Below are positions 6,645 to 15,475 of a DNA stretch of 64,000 bases, piece by piece. The stretch is from Mesorhizobium helmanticense (lineage in GTDB: Bacteria; Pseudomonadota; Alphaproteobacteria; Rhizobiales; Rhizobiaceae): assembly GCF_003034915.1 (NCBI RefSeq), contig NZ_PZJX01000026.1, positions 1-64,000 on the forward strand, read 5' to 3'. Numbering within the stretch: the first letter of the stretch is position 1; each line of letters starts with the position of its first letter. A program made the translations under genes and the position numbers. Under the pieces are notes generated by a model that was not told where the DNA came from, did not search any database, and worked only from the letters and a program-made list of their open reading frames with translations.

Positions 6645-8177
6645 ATGGCGCAAGCCGCAATCGAGCTGATCGGCATCAACAAGAGTTTTGGCGCCGTTCG
6701 CGCCAACCGCGACATCAACCTGGAGATCGCGCGCGGCACCATCCACGGCATTGTCGGCGAGAACGGCGCCGGCAAGTCGACGCTGATGTCGATCCTCTAT
6801 GGCTTTTACCAGGCCGACAGCGGTGAGATCCGCGTCGGTGGCAAGCCTGCCTCGATCAAGACGCCCAACGATGCCATCGGGCTCGGCATCGGCATGGTGC
6901 ATCAGCATTTTATGCTCGTCGACAATTTCTCGGTGCTGGAAAACGTCATCCTCGGCGCCGAAAGCGATGCGCTCTTGAAGAAGAGCATTGCCAAGGCGCG
7001 CTCCGAACTGGAGCGGCTCGAGCGCGAATATGGGCTTGAGGTCGATCCAGACGCGATCATCGAGGAGTTGCCGGTCGGCCTGCAGCAGCGCGTCGAGATA
7101 CTGAAGGCACTCTATCGCGGCGCCGAAATCCTGATCCTCGACGAGCCTACGGGCGTGCTGACGCCGGCCGAGGCCGACCATCTGTTCCGCATCCTCAAGC
7201 AGTTGAAGGAGCAGGGCAAGACGGTGGTGCTGATCACCCACAAGCTGCGCGAGATCATGGCGATCACCGACAAGGTCTCGGTCATGCGCCAGGGCACGAT
7301 GGTGGCGACCAGGGTGACAAAGGAGACCACGGTCGGGGAGCTGGCCGAGCTGATGGTCGGGCGGCGCGTTCTGCTCAGGGTCGAGAAGGGCGAGGCGGAG
7401 GCCGGCGCCGTCAAGCTCGCGGTCAAGAACCTGACGGTGAAGGACCAGCGCGGCGTCACCATGGTCGACGATATCTCCTTCGACCTGCGTGCCGGCGAGA
7501 TCGTCGGTATCGCGGGTGTGGCCGGCAACGGTCAGTCCGAACTGCTCGAGGCGATCTCCGGCATCAGGCGCGCCGTCTCCGGTTCCGTCATGCTCGATGG
7601 CAAGCCGATCGACCTCACCGGGGCCGCCGATCCCGGCGAGCTGCGCGACCGCGGGCTCGCCCATGTGCCGGAGGACCGCCATCATGTCGGCCTGGTGCTG
7701 GCCTTCGAGGAGAACGAGAATTCGATCCTCGGCTATCACGACGACGAGCGCTATCTCCGGGGGCCTTTCCTCGATATCGACGCCATCCGCAACGATGCCA
7801 AGGACAAGATCACCAAATACGACATCCGCCCGGCGGACTGCCGGCTCAAAACCGCCAATTTCTCCGGCGGCAACCAGCAGAAGATCGTGCTGGCGCGGGA
7901 GATGGAACAGGATCCGGGCGTGCTGATCGTCGGCCAGCCGACGCGCGGCGTCGATGTCGGCGCCATTGAATTCATCCACAAGCGCCTGATCGCCATGCGT
8001 GACCAGGGCAAGGCGGTGCTGGTGGTCTCGGTCGAGCTCGACGAGATACGTTCGCTGTCCGACCGCATCCTGGTGATGTTTGCCGGCCGTATCGTCGGCG
8101 AGCGCGGCCCCGAGGCAACAGAAGGCGAACTCGGCCTGCTGATGGCTGGCGTCGAGCAGCGGGAGGCGGCGGAATGA
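6645..8177 (+). CDS. Nucleoside ABC transporter, fused two-domain ATP-binding protein
   Basis: Energises uptake with the BMP protein and the two permeases that follow. The 510 residues hold two ABC domains. The first has Walker A GENGAGKST at 38-46 and Walker B LILDEPTGVL, with a degenerate signature (ELPVGLQQR). The second, from about residue 250, has a degenerate Walker A (GVAGNGQSE) but a strong signature FSGGNQQKIVLARE near 405. This one-good-site-each pattern is normal for sugar/nucleoside (YufO/RbsA-like) ATPases. The stop overlaps the next start (ATGA). The upstream 180 bp include an AT-rich run but no purine riboswitch that I can recognise. Confidence 0.94.
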   Translation: MAQAAIELIGINKSFGAVRANRDINLEIARGTIHGIVGENGAGKSTLMSILYGFYQADSGEIRVGGKPASIKTPNDAIGLGIGMVHQHFMLVDNFSVLENVILGAESDALLKKSIAKARSELERLEREYGLEVDPDAIIEELPVGLQQRVEILKALYRGAEILILDEPTGVLTPAEADHLFRILKQLKEQGKTVVLITHKLREIMAITDKVSVMRQGTMVATRVTKETTVGELAELMVGRRVLLRVEKGEAEAGAVKLAVKNLTVKDQRGVTMVDDISFDLRAGEIVGIAGVAGNGQSELLEAISGIRRAVSGSVMLDGKPIDLTGAADPGELRDRGLAHVPEDRHHVGLVLAFEENENSILGYHDDERYLRGPFLDIDAIRNDAKDKITKYDIRPADCRLKTANFSGGNQQKIVLAREMEQDPGVLIVGQPTRGVDVGAIEFIHKRLIAMRDQGKAVLVVSVELDEIRSLSDRILVMFAGRIVGERGPEATEGELGLLMAGVEQREAAE

Positions 8178-9313
8178 GCACGCCTTACGCCAAGCTGCCG
8201 GCCTGGGCCGATTACGGATTGATCCCGGTGATCAATCTCGCTGTCGCCTTCATTGTCGCCGGTTTCGTCGTCATGCTGGTCGGCGAGAACCCGTTCCGCG
8301 CGGCCGTCATCCTGGTCGAAGGCGCCTTCGGCAGAGGATCGGGAATCGCGTTCACGCTTTTCTACGCCACCACCTTCATCTTCAGCGGGCTTTCGGTGGC
8401 GGTCGCGGCGCATTGCGGCCTGTTCAACATCGGTGGCGAGGGGCAGGGCTATATTGCCGGCCTCGGCATCGGCATCGTCTGCTTGGCGTTCGACAGCGTG
8501 CTGCCGTGGTGGCTCACCTTTCCAATCGCCATCGTCGCCTCGGCGGCGATGGGCGCGCTGTGGGCGCTGATCCCGGCCTATCTGCAGGCCAAGCGCGGCT
8601 CGCACATCGTCATCACCACCATCATGTTCAATTTCATCGCCGCCAGCGTCATGGTCTATGCGCTGGTCGGGTTCCTGAAACCGCCCAGTTCGATGGCGCC
8701 GCAGACGCGAACCTTTCTCGACGGCGCGCAATTGCCGAAACTCAACTGGGTGATCGAGCTGTTCGGCGCCAAGATCCGCTCGGCGCCGCTCAACATCTGC
8801 TTCCTGCTGGCGCTGGTGATGGCGTTCCTGGTCTGGCTGCTGATCTGGCGCACCAGGCTCGGCTATGAGATGCGCACCTATGGCCACAGTCCGAAAGCGG
8901 CGCGCTATGCCGGCATTTCGGAAACCCGCATCATCATCATCGCCATGATGATCTCGGGCGCGCTGGCCGGCATGATGGCGCTCAACCCGACGATGGGCGA
9001 CCAGCACAATGTCGCACTCGATTTCGTCTCGGGCGCCGGCTTCGTCGGCATCGCGGTGGCGCTGATGGGGCGCCTGCATCCGGTCGGCATCGTGCTCGCT
9101 GCGATCCTGTTCGGCATGCTCTACCAGGGCGGCGCCGAGCTCGCCTTCGAGATGCCGGCGATTTCCCGCGACATGATCGTCATCATCCAGGGTCTGGTCA
9201 TCCTGTTTGCGGGCGCGCTCGAACACATGTTCCGCCCTTATGTCCAGGCGCTGTTTGCCTCGTTCAGTCCGCGATCGGTCGGCATCGAAGCGGCCAAGGG
9301 GAAGGGTGCCTGA
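8174..9313 (+). CDS. Nucleoside ABC transporter permease 1
   Basis: Inner-membrane permease of 379 residues with around nine or ten hydrophobic helices. It contains the BPD_transp_2-type core: HCGLFNIGGEGQGYIAGLG, PAYLQAKRGSHIVITTIM and, later, the ISETRIIIIAMMISGALAGM coupling region. The ATG overlaps the end of the ATPase gene by 4 bp, and the partner permease starts 1 bp after its stop, so the three are translated as a unit. Similar to YufP/NupP-type permeases that work with BMP-family binding proteins. Confidence 0.93.
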   Translation: MSTPYAKLPAWADYGLIPVINLAVAFIVAGFVVMLVGENPFRAAVILVEGAFGRGSGIAFTLFYATTFIFSGLSVAVAAHCGLFNIGGEGQGYIAGLGIGIVCLAFDSVLPWWLTFPIAIVASAAMGALWALIPAYLQAKRGSHIVITTIMFNFIAASVMVYALVGFLKPPSSMAPQTRTFLDGAQLPKLNWVIELFGAKIRSAPLNICFLLALVMAFLVWLLIWRTRLGYEMRTYGHSPKAARYAGISETRIIIIAMMISGALAGMMALNPTMGDQHNVALDFVSGAGFVGIAVALMGRLHPVGIVLAAILFGMLYQGGAELAFEMPAISRDMIVIIQGLVILFAGALEHMFRPYVQALFASFSPRSVGIEAAKGKGA

Positions 9314-9314
9314 G

Positions 9315-10286
9315 ATGGATCTGTTCAACGCCATCATCCAGGTACTGGATTCGACCATCCGCCTGTCGGTGCCGCTGCTGCTGGCCTGCCTCGCCGGCCT
9401 CTATTCGGAGCGCGCCGGCGTCTTCGATATCGGGCTCGAGGGCAAGATGCTGGTCGGCGCCTTCGCCGGCGCTGCGGCCGCCTCGGTCTTCCACTCGGCC
9501 TTAATCGGCCTCGGCATGGCCATCCTGATCTCGGTCGCCTTCGCCATGATCCACGGCTTTGCCTCGATCACCCATCGCGGCAATCAGATCGTCTCCGGCG
9601 TGGCAATCAATTTCATCGCCGCCGGCTCCACCATCATGCTCGGCCAGGCCTGGTTCAGCCAAGGCGGTCGCACGCCGGCGCTGGCGCCTGGCGAGCGCTT
9701 CGAGGCGATCAACTGGCCCGGCGCCGAGGCACTGAGGGCTGTACCGATCCTCGGACCGATCTATGCGGAACTGATCTCCGGCCACTCCATACTGGTCTAT
9801 CTCGCCTTCCTGATAGTGCCGTTCACATGGTGGGTGCTGTTTCGCACCCGCTTCGGCCTCAGGTTGCGCGCGGTCGGCGAGAACCCGGCGGCCGTCGACA
9901 CCGCAGGCATTTCCGTCGCCTGGTTGCGCTACCGGGCGCTGATCTGCACCGGCGTGCTGACCGGCATCGCCGGCGCTTATCTGTCCATGGTGCAGAATGG
10001 CGGCTTCGTGAAGGACATGACCGCCGGCAAGGGCTATATCGCGCTTGCGGCGCTGATCTTCGCCAAGTGGAAGCCGGTCAACGCCATGTTCGCCTGCCTG
10101 TTGTTCGGTTTCCTCGACGCGCTGTCGATCCGCCTGCAGGGCACGCCGCTGCCTGTCATAGGCAAGGTGCCGGTGCAGTTCATGCAGGCGCTGCCCTATG
10201 TGCTGACCGTGATCCTGCTCGCCGGCTTCATCGGCAAGGCGATCCCGCCACGCGCCGGCGGCGTGCCCTATGTCAAGGAACGCTGA
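9315..10286 (+). CDS. Nucleoside ABC transporter permease 2
   Basis: Second permease, 323 aa. The start at ATG 9315 (MDLFNAIIQVLDST), directly after the preceding stop, was preferred over the longer open frame that runs back inside that gene. It carries the paired motif LYSERAGVFDIGLEGKMLVG, which corresponds to the NIGGEGQ region of permease 1, and GVAINFIAAGSTIM. About nine membrane helices. Similar to NupQ/YufQ. A gap of 81 bp separates it from cdd, close enough for one transcript. Confidence 0.93.
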   Translation: MDLFNAIIQVLDSTIRLSVPLLLACLAGLYSERAGVFDIGLEGKMLVGAFAGAAAASVFHSALIGLGMAILISVAFAMIHGFASITHRGNQIVSGVAINFIAAGSTIMLGQAWFSQGGRTPALAPGERFEAINWPGAEALRAVPILGPIYAELISGHSILVYLAFLIVPFTWWVLFRTRFGLRLRAVGENPAAVDTAGISVAWLRYRALICTGVLTGIAGAYLSMVQNGGFVKDMTAGKGYIALAALIFAKWKPVNAMFACLLFGFLDALSIRLQGTPLPVIGKVPVQFMQALPYVLTVILLAGFIGKAIPPRAGGVPYVKER

Positions 10287-10367
10287 ACTGATCCTGAAAA
10301 TGCGGATAGGCATCGCGGGGAAAGGAAGCGCCGGGATTTGAACAAGATCATCGGAGAGAAGAATTGA

Positions 10368-10760
10368 ATGTCGCATGATCTGTTCGAAGCGGCCAAGGCT
10401 GCCATGGCCAAGGCCTATGCGCCCTATTCGAAGTTCCCGGTGGGGGCGGCACTGCGCACCGAGGACGGCCGTGTCTTTACCGGCGCCAATGTCGAGATCG
10501 CGTCCTATCCGGAAGGCTGGTGCGCCGAGACCACCGCGCTCGGCCATTACATCATGGGCGGCGGCGGCAAGATCACCGAGATCGCCGTGGTTGCCGAGCG
10601 CACGGCCAAATGTTCGCCCTGCGGCGGCTGCCGCCAGCGGCTGGCCGAATTCTGCCAGCCCGAAACCAAACTTTATCTCTGCGACAATAGCGGTGTGGTC
10701 GAGGCCGTGACGATGGGCGAGATGCTGCCCTACGGCTTCAAGGGCGACGTCTTGAAATGA
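10368..10760 (+). CDS. cdd: Cytidine deaminase
   Basis: Converts cytidine or deoxycytidine to uridine or deoxyuridine. Of the 130 residues, the zinc site is visible as CAETTALGHYI (Cys plus the proton-shuttling Glu) and CSPCGGCRQRLAEF (the two further cysteines), the arrangement of the small tetrameric deaminases. PYSKFPVGAALRTEDG near the N-terminus and ANVEIASYPEGW are substrate-pocket segments. The start ATG follows GGAGAGAAGAATTGA. It follows the nucleoside importer and precedes the phosphorylases, so imported cytidine enters the uridine pool, which upp downstream can later recycle as uracil. Confidence 0.95.
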   Translation: MSHDLFEAAKAAMAKAYAPYSKFPVGAALRTEDGRVFTGANVEIASYPEGWCAETTALGHYIMGGGGKITEIAVVAERTAKCSPCGGCRQRLAEFCQPETKLYLCDNSGVVEAVTMGEMLPYGFKGDVLK

Positions 10761-10773
10761 AGAACTGGATGAA

Positions 10774-11583
10774 ATGACGGAAAAAGCACTCGATCATCTC
10801 GTCGAAAGGCTGGACGGGCTGGCGCCGACAACAGCGCTGGTGCTCGGTTCGGGCCTCGGCGGGCTTGTCGATCAGGTCGAGGGTGCCGTGCGCATTTCCT
10901 ACGCCGACTTGCCGGGCTTTCCCAGGAGCGGCGTCAGCGGCCATGCCGGCGAGGTCGTGGCGGGGCTGTTCGCCGGAACGCCGGTGCTGATGCTGTCCGG
11001 CCGCGCACATTATTACGAGCATGGCAATGCGGCCGCGATGCGCCCGGCGCTCGAGGTGCTTTCCGGCATCGGTATATCGAAGCTGATCCTCACCAACGCC
11101 GCTGGCTCGGTCGATCCGGCGATGGGGCCGGGTTCGGTGATGCTGATCACCGACCACATCAATTTCTCGGGCTCCAATCCGCTGATCGGTGAACCGAGCG
11201 ACCGCCGTTTCGTCGGCCTGACCGAGGCTTATGATGCCGGCATTCGCAAGGCGATCGAGAAGGCAGCAGCAGTGACGGCCACCGCGCTGCACCAGGGCGT
11301 CTACATGTGGTTCTCGGGGCCGTGCTTCGAAACGCCGGCCGAGATCCGCATGGCGCGCGTCATGGGTGCCAACGCCGTCGGCATGTCGACAGTGCCGGAG
11401 GTCATCCTCGCCCGTTTCCTCGGCCTGCGGGTGGCCGCCTGTTCGGTCATCACCAACCTTGCCGCAGGGATGACCGGGGCGGAGCTTTCGCACCAGGAAA
11501 CCAAGGACATGGCGCCGGTCGGCGGCGCGCGGCTGGCGACCATTCTCCAGCGCGTGTTCCAGGACGGATTGCCGGAGAGCTGA
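10774..11583 (+). CDS. punA: Purine nucleoside phosphorylase (trimeric type)
   Basis: Phosphorolysis of inosine, guanosine or their deoxy forms to base and (deoxy)ribose 1-phosphate. The 269-residue product has VLGSGLGGLVDQVE, the phosphate-site SGRAHYYEHG, and LTNAAGSVDPAMGPGSVM with DHINFSG, the marks of the trimeric PNP/MTAP family. EMSTVPEVI-type sequence (VGMSTVPEVILARF) contributes to base recognition. The stop overlaps the ATG of deoA (TGATG). Position between cdd and deoA indicates nucleoside salvage. Some relatives prefer xanthosine; this cannot be read from sequence alone. Confidence 0.93.
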   Translation: MTEKALDHLVERLDGLAPTTALVLGSGLGGLVDQVEGAVRISYADLPGFPRSGVSGHAGEVVAGLFAGTPVLMLSGRAHYYEHGNAAAMRPALEVLSGIGISKLILTNAAGSVDPAMGPGSVMLITDHINFSGSNPLIGEPSDRRFVGLTEAYDAGIRKAIEKAAAVTATALHQGVYMWFSGPCFETPAEIRMARVMGANAVGMSTVPEVILARFLGLRVAACSVITNLAAGMTGAELSHQETKDMAPVGGARLATILQRVFQDGLPES

Positions 11584-12902
11584 TGCTTCCCCAGGAAATC
11601 ATCCGCCGCAAGCGTGACGGCCAGCGACTGTCGCCGCAGGAGATTGCGGGTTTCATCGAAGGCCTGACATCGGGGAGCGTTTCGGAGGGCCAGGCGGCAG
11701 CCTTCGCCATGGCGGTGTTCTTCAACGGCATGAGCCGCGACGAGACGGTGGCGCTGACGCTTGCCATGCGCGATTCGGGCGAGGTGCTCGACTGGTCGGA
11801 CCTGCCCGGTCCGGTCACCGACAAGCATTCGACCGGCGGTGTCGGCGACAATGTCTCGCTGATGCTGGCGCCGATCGTTGCCGCCTGCGGCGCCTATGTG
11901 CCGATGATATCGGGCAGGGGTCTCGGCCATACCGGCGGCACGCTGGACAAGATGGATGCGATCCCCGGTTATGTCAGCCAGCCGGATGTGGCGCGCTTGC
12001 ACAAGGCAGTGCTCGAAACCGGCTGCGCCATTATCGGCCAGACCGCGCATCTGGCGCCCGCCGACCGCAGGCTCTATGCGATCCGCGACGTGACGGGAAC
12101 GGTCGAATCCGTACCGCTGATCACCGCCTCGATCCTGTCGAAGAAGCTGGCCGCCGGCCTGCAGTCGCTGGTGCTCGACGTCAAGGTCGGCAATGGCGCC
12201 TTCATGGAGAAGTCGCGCGATGCAACGGCACTGGCGAGCAGCCTGGTCGAAGTCGCCAACGGTGCGGGGCTGAAGGCCTCGGCGCTGGTCACCGGCATGA
12301 ACGAGCCGCTGGCGTCGGCCGCGGGCAATGCGGTCGAAGTGCGCAATGCCGTCGATTTCCTCACCGGCCGCTTTCGCGACCGTCGGCTGGAAGACGTAAC
12401 GCTGGCGCTGGCCGCGGACATGCTGCAGTCGGCAGGCCTTGTGCCGTCCAACCAGGACGGCATGCGCCGCGCCACCGAGACGCTTGCCAGCGGCCGCGCG
12501 GCTTCTGTCTTCGGGCGCATGGTGGCGGCGCTCGGCGGTCCGGCCGATTTCGTCGAAAAGCCGGAAAAATACCTGCCGAAGGCGGCGGTGGAACTTGCGG
12601 TCAAGGCGGCCGGAAACGGTTTTGTCATCGGTATCGCGACGCGTGATGTCGGGCTTGCGGTGGTGGGCCTCGGCGGCGGCCGCAAGCATCCGGACGACAG
12701 GATCGACCACGCGGTCGGCATCACCAGGCTGCTGCCGGTCGGCGCGGAGGTGCGGGCCGGTGAAGCGCTGTCGCTGGTCCATGCCCGCACTATCGCGGAT
12801 GCCGAAGTGGCAGCGGCCACCGTGCTTTCGGCCTATGCAATCGGACCTTCGAAGCCGGCGGCGGAAAAATCCGTGATCCGGCGGATCCTGCCGCGCGGCT
12901 AG
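11583..12902 (+). CDS. deoA: Thymidine phosphorylase
   Basis: Splits thymidine or deoxyuridine with phosphate to base and deoxyribose 1-phosphate. The start was taken at ATG 11583 (MLPQEIIRRKRDGQ), overlapping the purine phosphorylase stop; a longer frame upstream is that gene's shadow. 439 residues is the expected length. KHSTGGVGDNVSLML is the phosphate-binding glycine loop and SGRGLGHTGGTLDKMD matches the family signature. The end, with a barrel-sandwich domain (GLGGGRKHPDDRIDHAVG), is complete. Last gene of the plus-strand salvage unit. Confidence 0.95.
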   Translation: MLPQEIIRRKRDGQRLSPQEIAGFIEGLTSGSVSEGQAAAFAMAVFFNGMSRDETVALTLAMRDSGEVLDWSDLPGPVTDKHSTGGVGDNVSLMLAPIVAACGAYVPMISGRGLGHTGGTLDKMDAIPGYVSQPDVARLHKAVLETGCAIIGQTAHLAPADRRLYAIRDVTGTVESVPLITASILSKKLAAGLQSLVLDVKVGNGAFMEKSRDATALASSLVEVANGAGLKASALVTGMNEPLASAAGNAVEVRNAVDFLTGRFRDRRLEDVTLALAADMLQSAGLVPSNQDGMRRATETLASGRAASVFGRMVAALGGPADFVEKPEKYLPKAAVELAVKAAGNGFVIGIATRDVGLAVVGLGGGRKHPDDRIDHAVGITRLLPVGAEVRAGEALSLVHARTIADAEVAAATVLSAYAIGPSKPAAEKSVIRRILPRG

Positions 12903-12924
12903 TTATTCTGTTGCACGGCCGGAT

Positions 12925-13488
12925 CTACTGAACGAGCAGCAGTGCGCCGTTCTCGACCTGGTATTTTTCGAGCCGCTGGAGAAAATTCATACCGATCAGG
13001 TTGATGCGCAGCGCCTTGTCGTCGAGCACGACCGCCTGGACGCTTTCGACTGAGATCTTGCCGATCTGCAGGCGGTCGATCGTCACCAATGCAGCTTTGA
13101 TCGTGCCATTGGCGGTGTTGATTTCGTTGCGGAAGTCGGAGGCATTCAGCGAAATGCCGATCCGGCGCGCGGTCGAGGTGTTAAGGGCGACGAACGTCGC
13201 GCCGGTGTCGATCATGCCATCGACCTGACGGCCATTGAGCCTGAATGTCGAGGTGAAATGCCCACGCGCGTCCGCCGCAACGACAACCTTGCGGCCAAGC
13301 GGCTGCGCTATCGCCGGCTTGCTGGGGACGGTGGCCAGGTTCAGGTCCGTTGGTGCTTCGGCATTCGGCTTGGACCCGGCCGCCGATTTCAGCAGGCCGT
13401 CCAGCATGTGCGGGTTCGATTGATAGAGCATCGGGATGGACGCCGATGTTCCGGCAAAAACGCCAAGAATGAGAAGCTTGCGCAGCAT
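12925..13488 (-). CDS. Retropepsin-like aspartic protease, membrane anchored (TIGR02281 type)
   Basis: 187 residues. The N-terminal hydrophobic segment (MLRKLLILGVFAGTSASIPM) is a signal anchor, a variable linker follows, and the C-terminal 115 residues form one retroviral-type protease lobe with the active-site triplet in GMIDTGATFVALN and the partner hydrophobic-hydrophobic-Gly segment RINLIGMNFLQRL. Such proteins act as dimers and are probably periplasmic. Common in alphaproteobacteria, where the substrate is unknown. It ends convergently with deoA. Confidence 0.88.
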   Translation of the reverse strand: MLRKLLILGVFAGTSASIPMLYQSNPHMLDGLLKSAAGSKPNAEAPTDLNLATVPSKPAIAQPLGRKVVVAADARGHFTSTFRLNGRQVDGMIDTGATFVALNTSTARRIGISLNASDFRNEINTANGTIKAALVTIDRLQIGKISVESVQAVVLDDKALRINLIGMNFLQRLEKYQVENGALLLVQ

Positions 13489-13539
13489 GGACCGGCCTTC
13501 GTGAACGCCGATCCTTAATCGGGTATGGTGTTTACCGCT

Positions 13540-13632
13540 TTAATTGGCGCTGAAACCGCGCCTTTGCGTAAACAAGAGGTAAACGGCCGGCGGATAACTC
13601 CACAGCGGGCGCCAGAACCATGCTTCGATCAT
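13540..13632 (-). CDS. Possible 30-aa hydrophobic microprotein downstream of upp
   Basis: A 31-codon frame begins with ATG 13632, which overlaps the upp stop as ATGA, and ends at TAA 13540. The peptide starts [15 protein letters not shown] and is rich in tryptophan and other aromatics, then ends in basic RRGFSAN. The four-base overlap suggests translational coupling. It is too short for standard gene finders. Conservation in related genomes would decide; I rate it as a candidate. Confidence 0.35.
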   Translation of the reverse strand: MIEAWFWRPLWSYPPAVYLLFTQRRGFSAN

Positions 13633-14258
13633 TTGGTCCCGTACATGCGGTCGCCGGCGTCGCCGAGGCCGGGCATGATGTAGCCCTTTTCGTTGAGCTG
13701 GCGGTCGATCGAGGCGGTGAAAACCGGAACATCCGGATGCGCCTTGGTGAAGCGCTCGATGCCCTCGGGCGCCGCCAGAAGGCACAGGAAACGGATGTTG
13801 GTGGCGCCTCGCCCTTTCAGCTTGTCGATGGCAGCGATCGCCGAATTGGCGGTGGCCAGCATCGGATCGACGACGATCACCAGCCGGTCGGCGAGATCGC
13901 CCGGCGCCTTGAAGAAATATTCAATCGCCTCCAGCGTCTCGTGGTCGCGGTAGAGGCCGATATGGGCGACGCGCGCCGCCGGCACCAGGTCGAGCAGGCC
14001 TTCGAGCAAGCCGTTGCCGGCGCGCAGCACCGAGGCGAAGACCAGCTTCTTGCCCTCCAGAGTCGGCGCTTCCATCGTCTCGATCGGCGTTTCGATGGTG
14101 GTCGTCGTCAGTTCGAGGTTGCGGGTGACCTCGTAACCCAGCAACAGCGAGATCTCGCGCAGCAGCCGCCGGAAGCCGGCCGTCGAGGTTTCCTTCTTGC
14201 GCATGATGGTCAGCTTGTGCTGGACAAGCGGATGGTCGACGACGGTGACGCCCTGCAT
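13629..14258 (-). CDS. upp: Uracil phosphoribosyltransferase
   Basis: Salvages uracil to UMP with PRPP. The start at 14258 ([17 protein letters not shown]) was chosen because AGGAGAG lies 6 nt upstream and gives 209 residues, the standard length; the open frame extends further to 14291. [34 protein letters not shown] and the PRPP loop [19 protein letters not shown] are all present, with the uracil-binding [17 protein letters not shown] at the end. It follows the deaminase gene on the same strand, so base recycling complements the importer and phosphorylases opposite. Confidence 0.96.
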   Translation of the reverse strand: MQGVTVVDHPLVQHKLTIMRKKETSTAGFRRLLREISLLLGYEVTRNLELTTTTIETPIETMEAPTLEGKKLVFASVLRAGNGLLEGLLDLVPAARVAHIGLYRDHETLEAIEYFFKAPGDLADRLVIVVDPMLATANSAIAAIDKLKGRGATNIRFLCLLAAPEGIERFTKAHPDVPVFTASIDRQLNEKGYIMPGLGDAGDRMYGTK

Positions 14259-14365
14259 GGTGCTCTCCTGAAATTCCGGCTGCTTGCGCAAACCCTATCG
14301 GCAATACGCCAGCCAAGGAACTGGTTGCTGGCGCCGACCACAGCTTTTGCCGGAAAAAAAGAGCC

Positions 14366-15340
14366 TTAACGCCCCGCACCGTTGAGGCGGGCTAGCAAGG
14401 TCGCCTTGGTCTTCCTGTCGACGAACGCGGCCTCTATTGCCGTTCTGGTGACGGCGGTGAGCGCCTTGTCGTTCATCGAGAAATGCTCGGCGGCAAGGTC
14501 GTATTCGCGCTTCAGCGACGTCCAGAAATAGGGCGGGTCGTCGGAGTTGAGCGTCACCTTGCAGCCCGCTGCCTTGAGTGCCGGAAAAGGGTGGTCGGCA
14601 AAGCTGTCGAAAACCTTCAGCGCGATGTTGGAACCGGGGCAGCATTCGAGCACGACGCCCTCGTCGGCAATGCGCCTGACAAGGTCGGGGTTTTCGATGG
14701 CCCGCACGCCATGGCCGATGCGGGAGGGGCGGATATGGTCGAGTGCTGCCGCCACACTCTCCCAGCCCATCAGTTCGCCGGCATGGACGGTGATGCCGAG
14801 GCCGGCCTCGCGGGCGATCTCGAAGGCCCGGACATAATCCTCCAGGTCGCCGATCCGCTCGTCGCCGGCGACGCCGAAGCCGGTCACCAGCGGATGGCCG
14901 CAGCGCGCCGCGAAACGCGCCGCCTGCTCGATCGCCTCGACGCCGATATGGCGCACGCCGGTGACGATCATGCGGCCCTCTATGCCGGTCTTGGCCTTGG
15001 CGCGAGACATGCCTTCGCCAAGCGCATCCGTATAGGCCTTGGGCGACAGTCCGGCCTTTGTCGCGTGATCGGGCGACGTGAAGATCTCGGAATAGATGGC
15101 GCCGTCGCGGGCGAGACTGGTCAGATAGTGGTCAGCCAGCCGCGCATAGTCCTCTTCGGTGCGGAACAGGTCGGAGGAGAAATCATAGGCGGCGAGGAAA
15201 GAGCTGAAATCGTGCCAGACGAATGCGCCGTCCCGTATGTAGGGCGAGGTGTCCTTGCCATATTTCTGTGCCTGGCGGATGACGAGTTCGGGCGCCGCTG
15301 CCCCTTCGATATGGCAGTGCAGTTCCGCTTTCAATGGCAT
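14366..15340 (-). CDS. add: Adenosine deaminase (possibly adenine deaminase)
   Basis: Zinc-dependent hydrolytic deaminase of the amidohydrolase superfamily, 324 aa. Metal and catalytic residues show in ELHCHIEGAAAPELV, the TVHAGELMGWES segment (His and Glu), RIGHGVRAIENPDLV, and LNSDDPPYFWTSL (the Asp pair). The SDDPPYF form is also found in adenine deaminases of the same family (ADE type 2), so the substrate could be adenosine or adenine; the nucleoside locus around it favours adenosine. upp follows after 107 bp. Confidence 0.88.
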   Translation of the reverse strand: MPLKAELHCHIEGAAAPELVIRQAQKYGKDTSPYIRDGAFVWHDFSSFLAAYDFSSDLFRTEEDYARLADHYLTSLARDGAIYSEIFTSPDHATKAGLSPKAYTDALGEGMSRAKAKTGIEGRMIVTGVRHIGVEAIEQAARFAARCGHPLVTGFGVAGDERIGDLEDYVRAFEIAREAGLGITVHAGELMGWESVAAALDHIRPSRIGHGVRAIENPDLVRRIADEGVVLECCPGSNIALKVFDSFADHPFPALKAAGCKVTLNSDDPPYFWTSLKREYDLAAEHFSMNDKALTAVTRTAIEAAFVDRKTKATLLARLNGAGR

Positions 15341-15475
15341 GCAGTCATCCCGTCAGATCCGTCCGGTGTGGATATAAAGCCGCACCAGAAGCGCGGCCGA
15401 ACACCGCGCCTTAAACAATAGCGCCCGCACCATCGATCGGCTATGGTCCCGCCGGTTTTATGACGGATCAAAATA

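Noticed and set aside
7751..9358. 535-codon antisense frame across the nucleoside permease
   Set aside because: Same reason; no ribosome site, low-complexity product.
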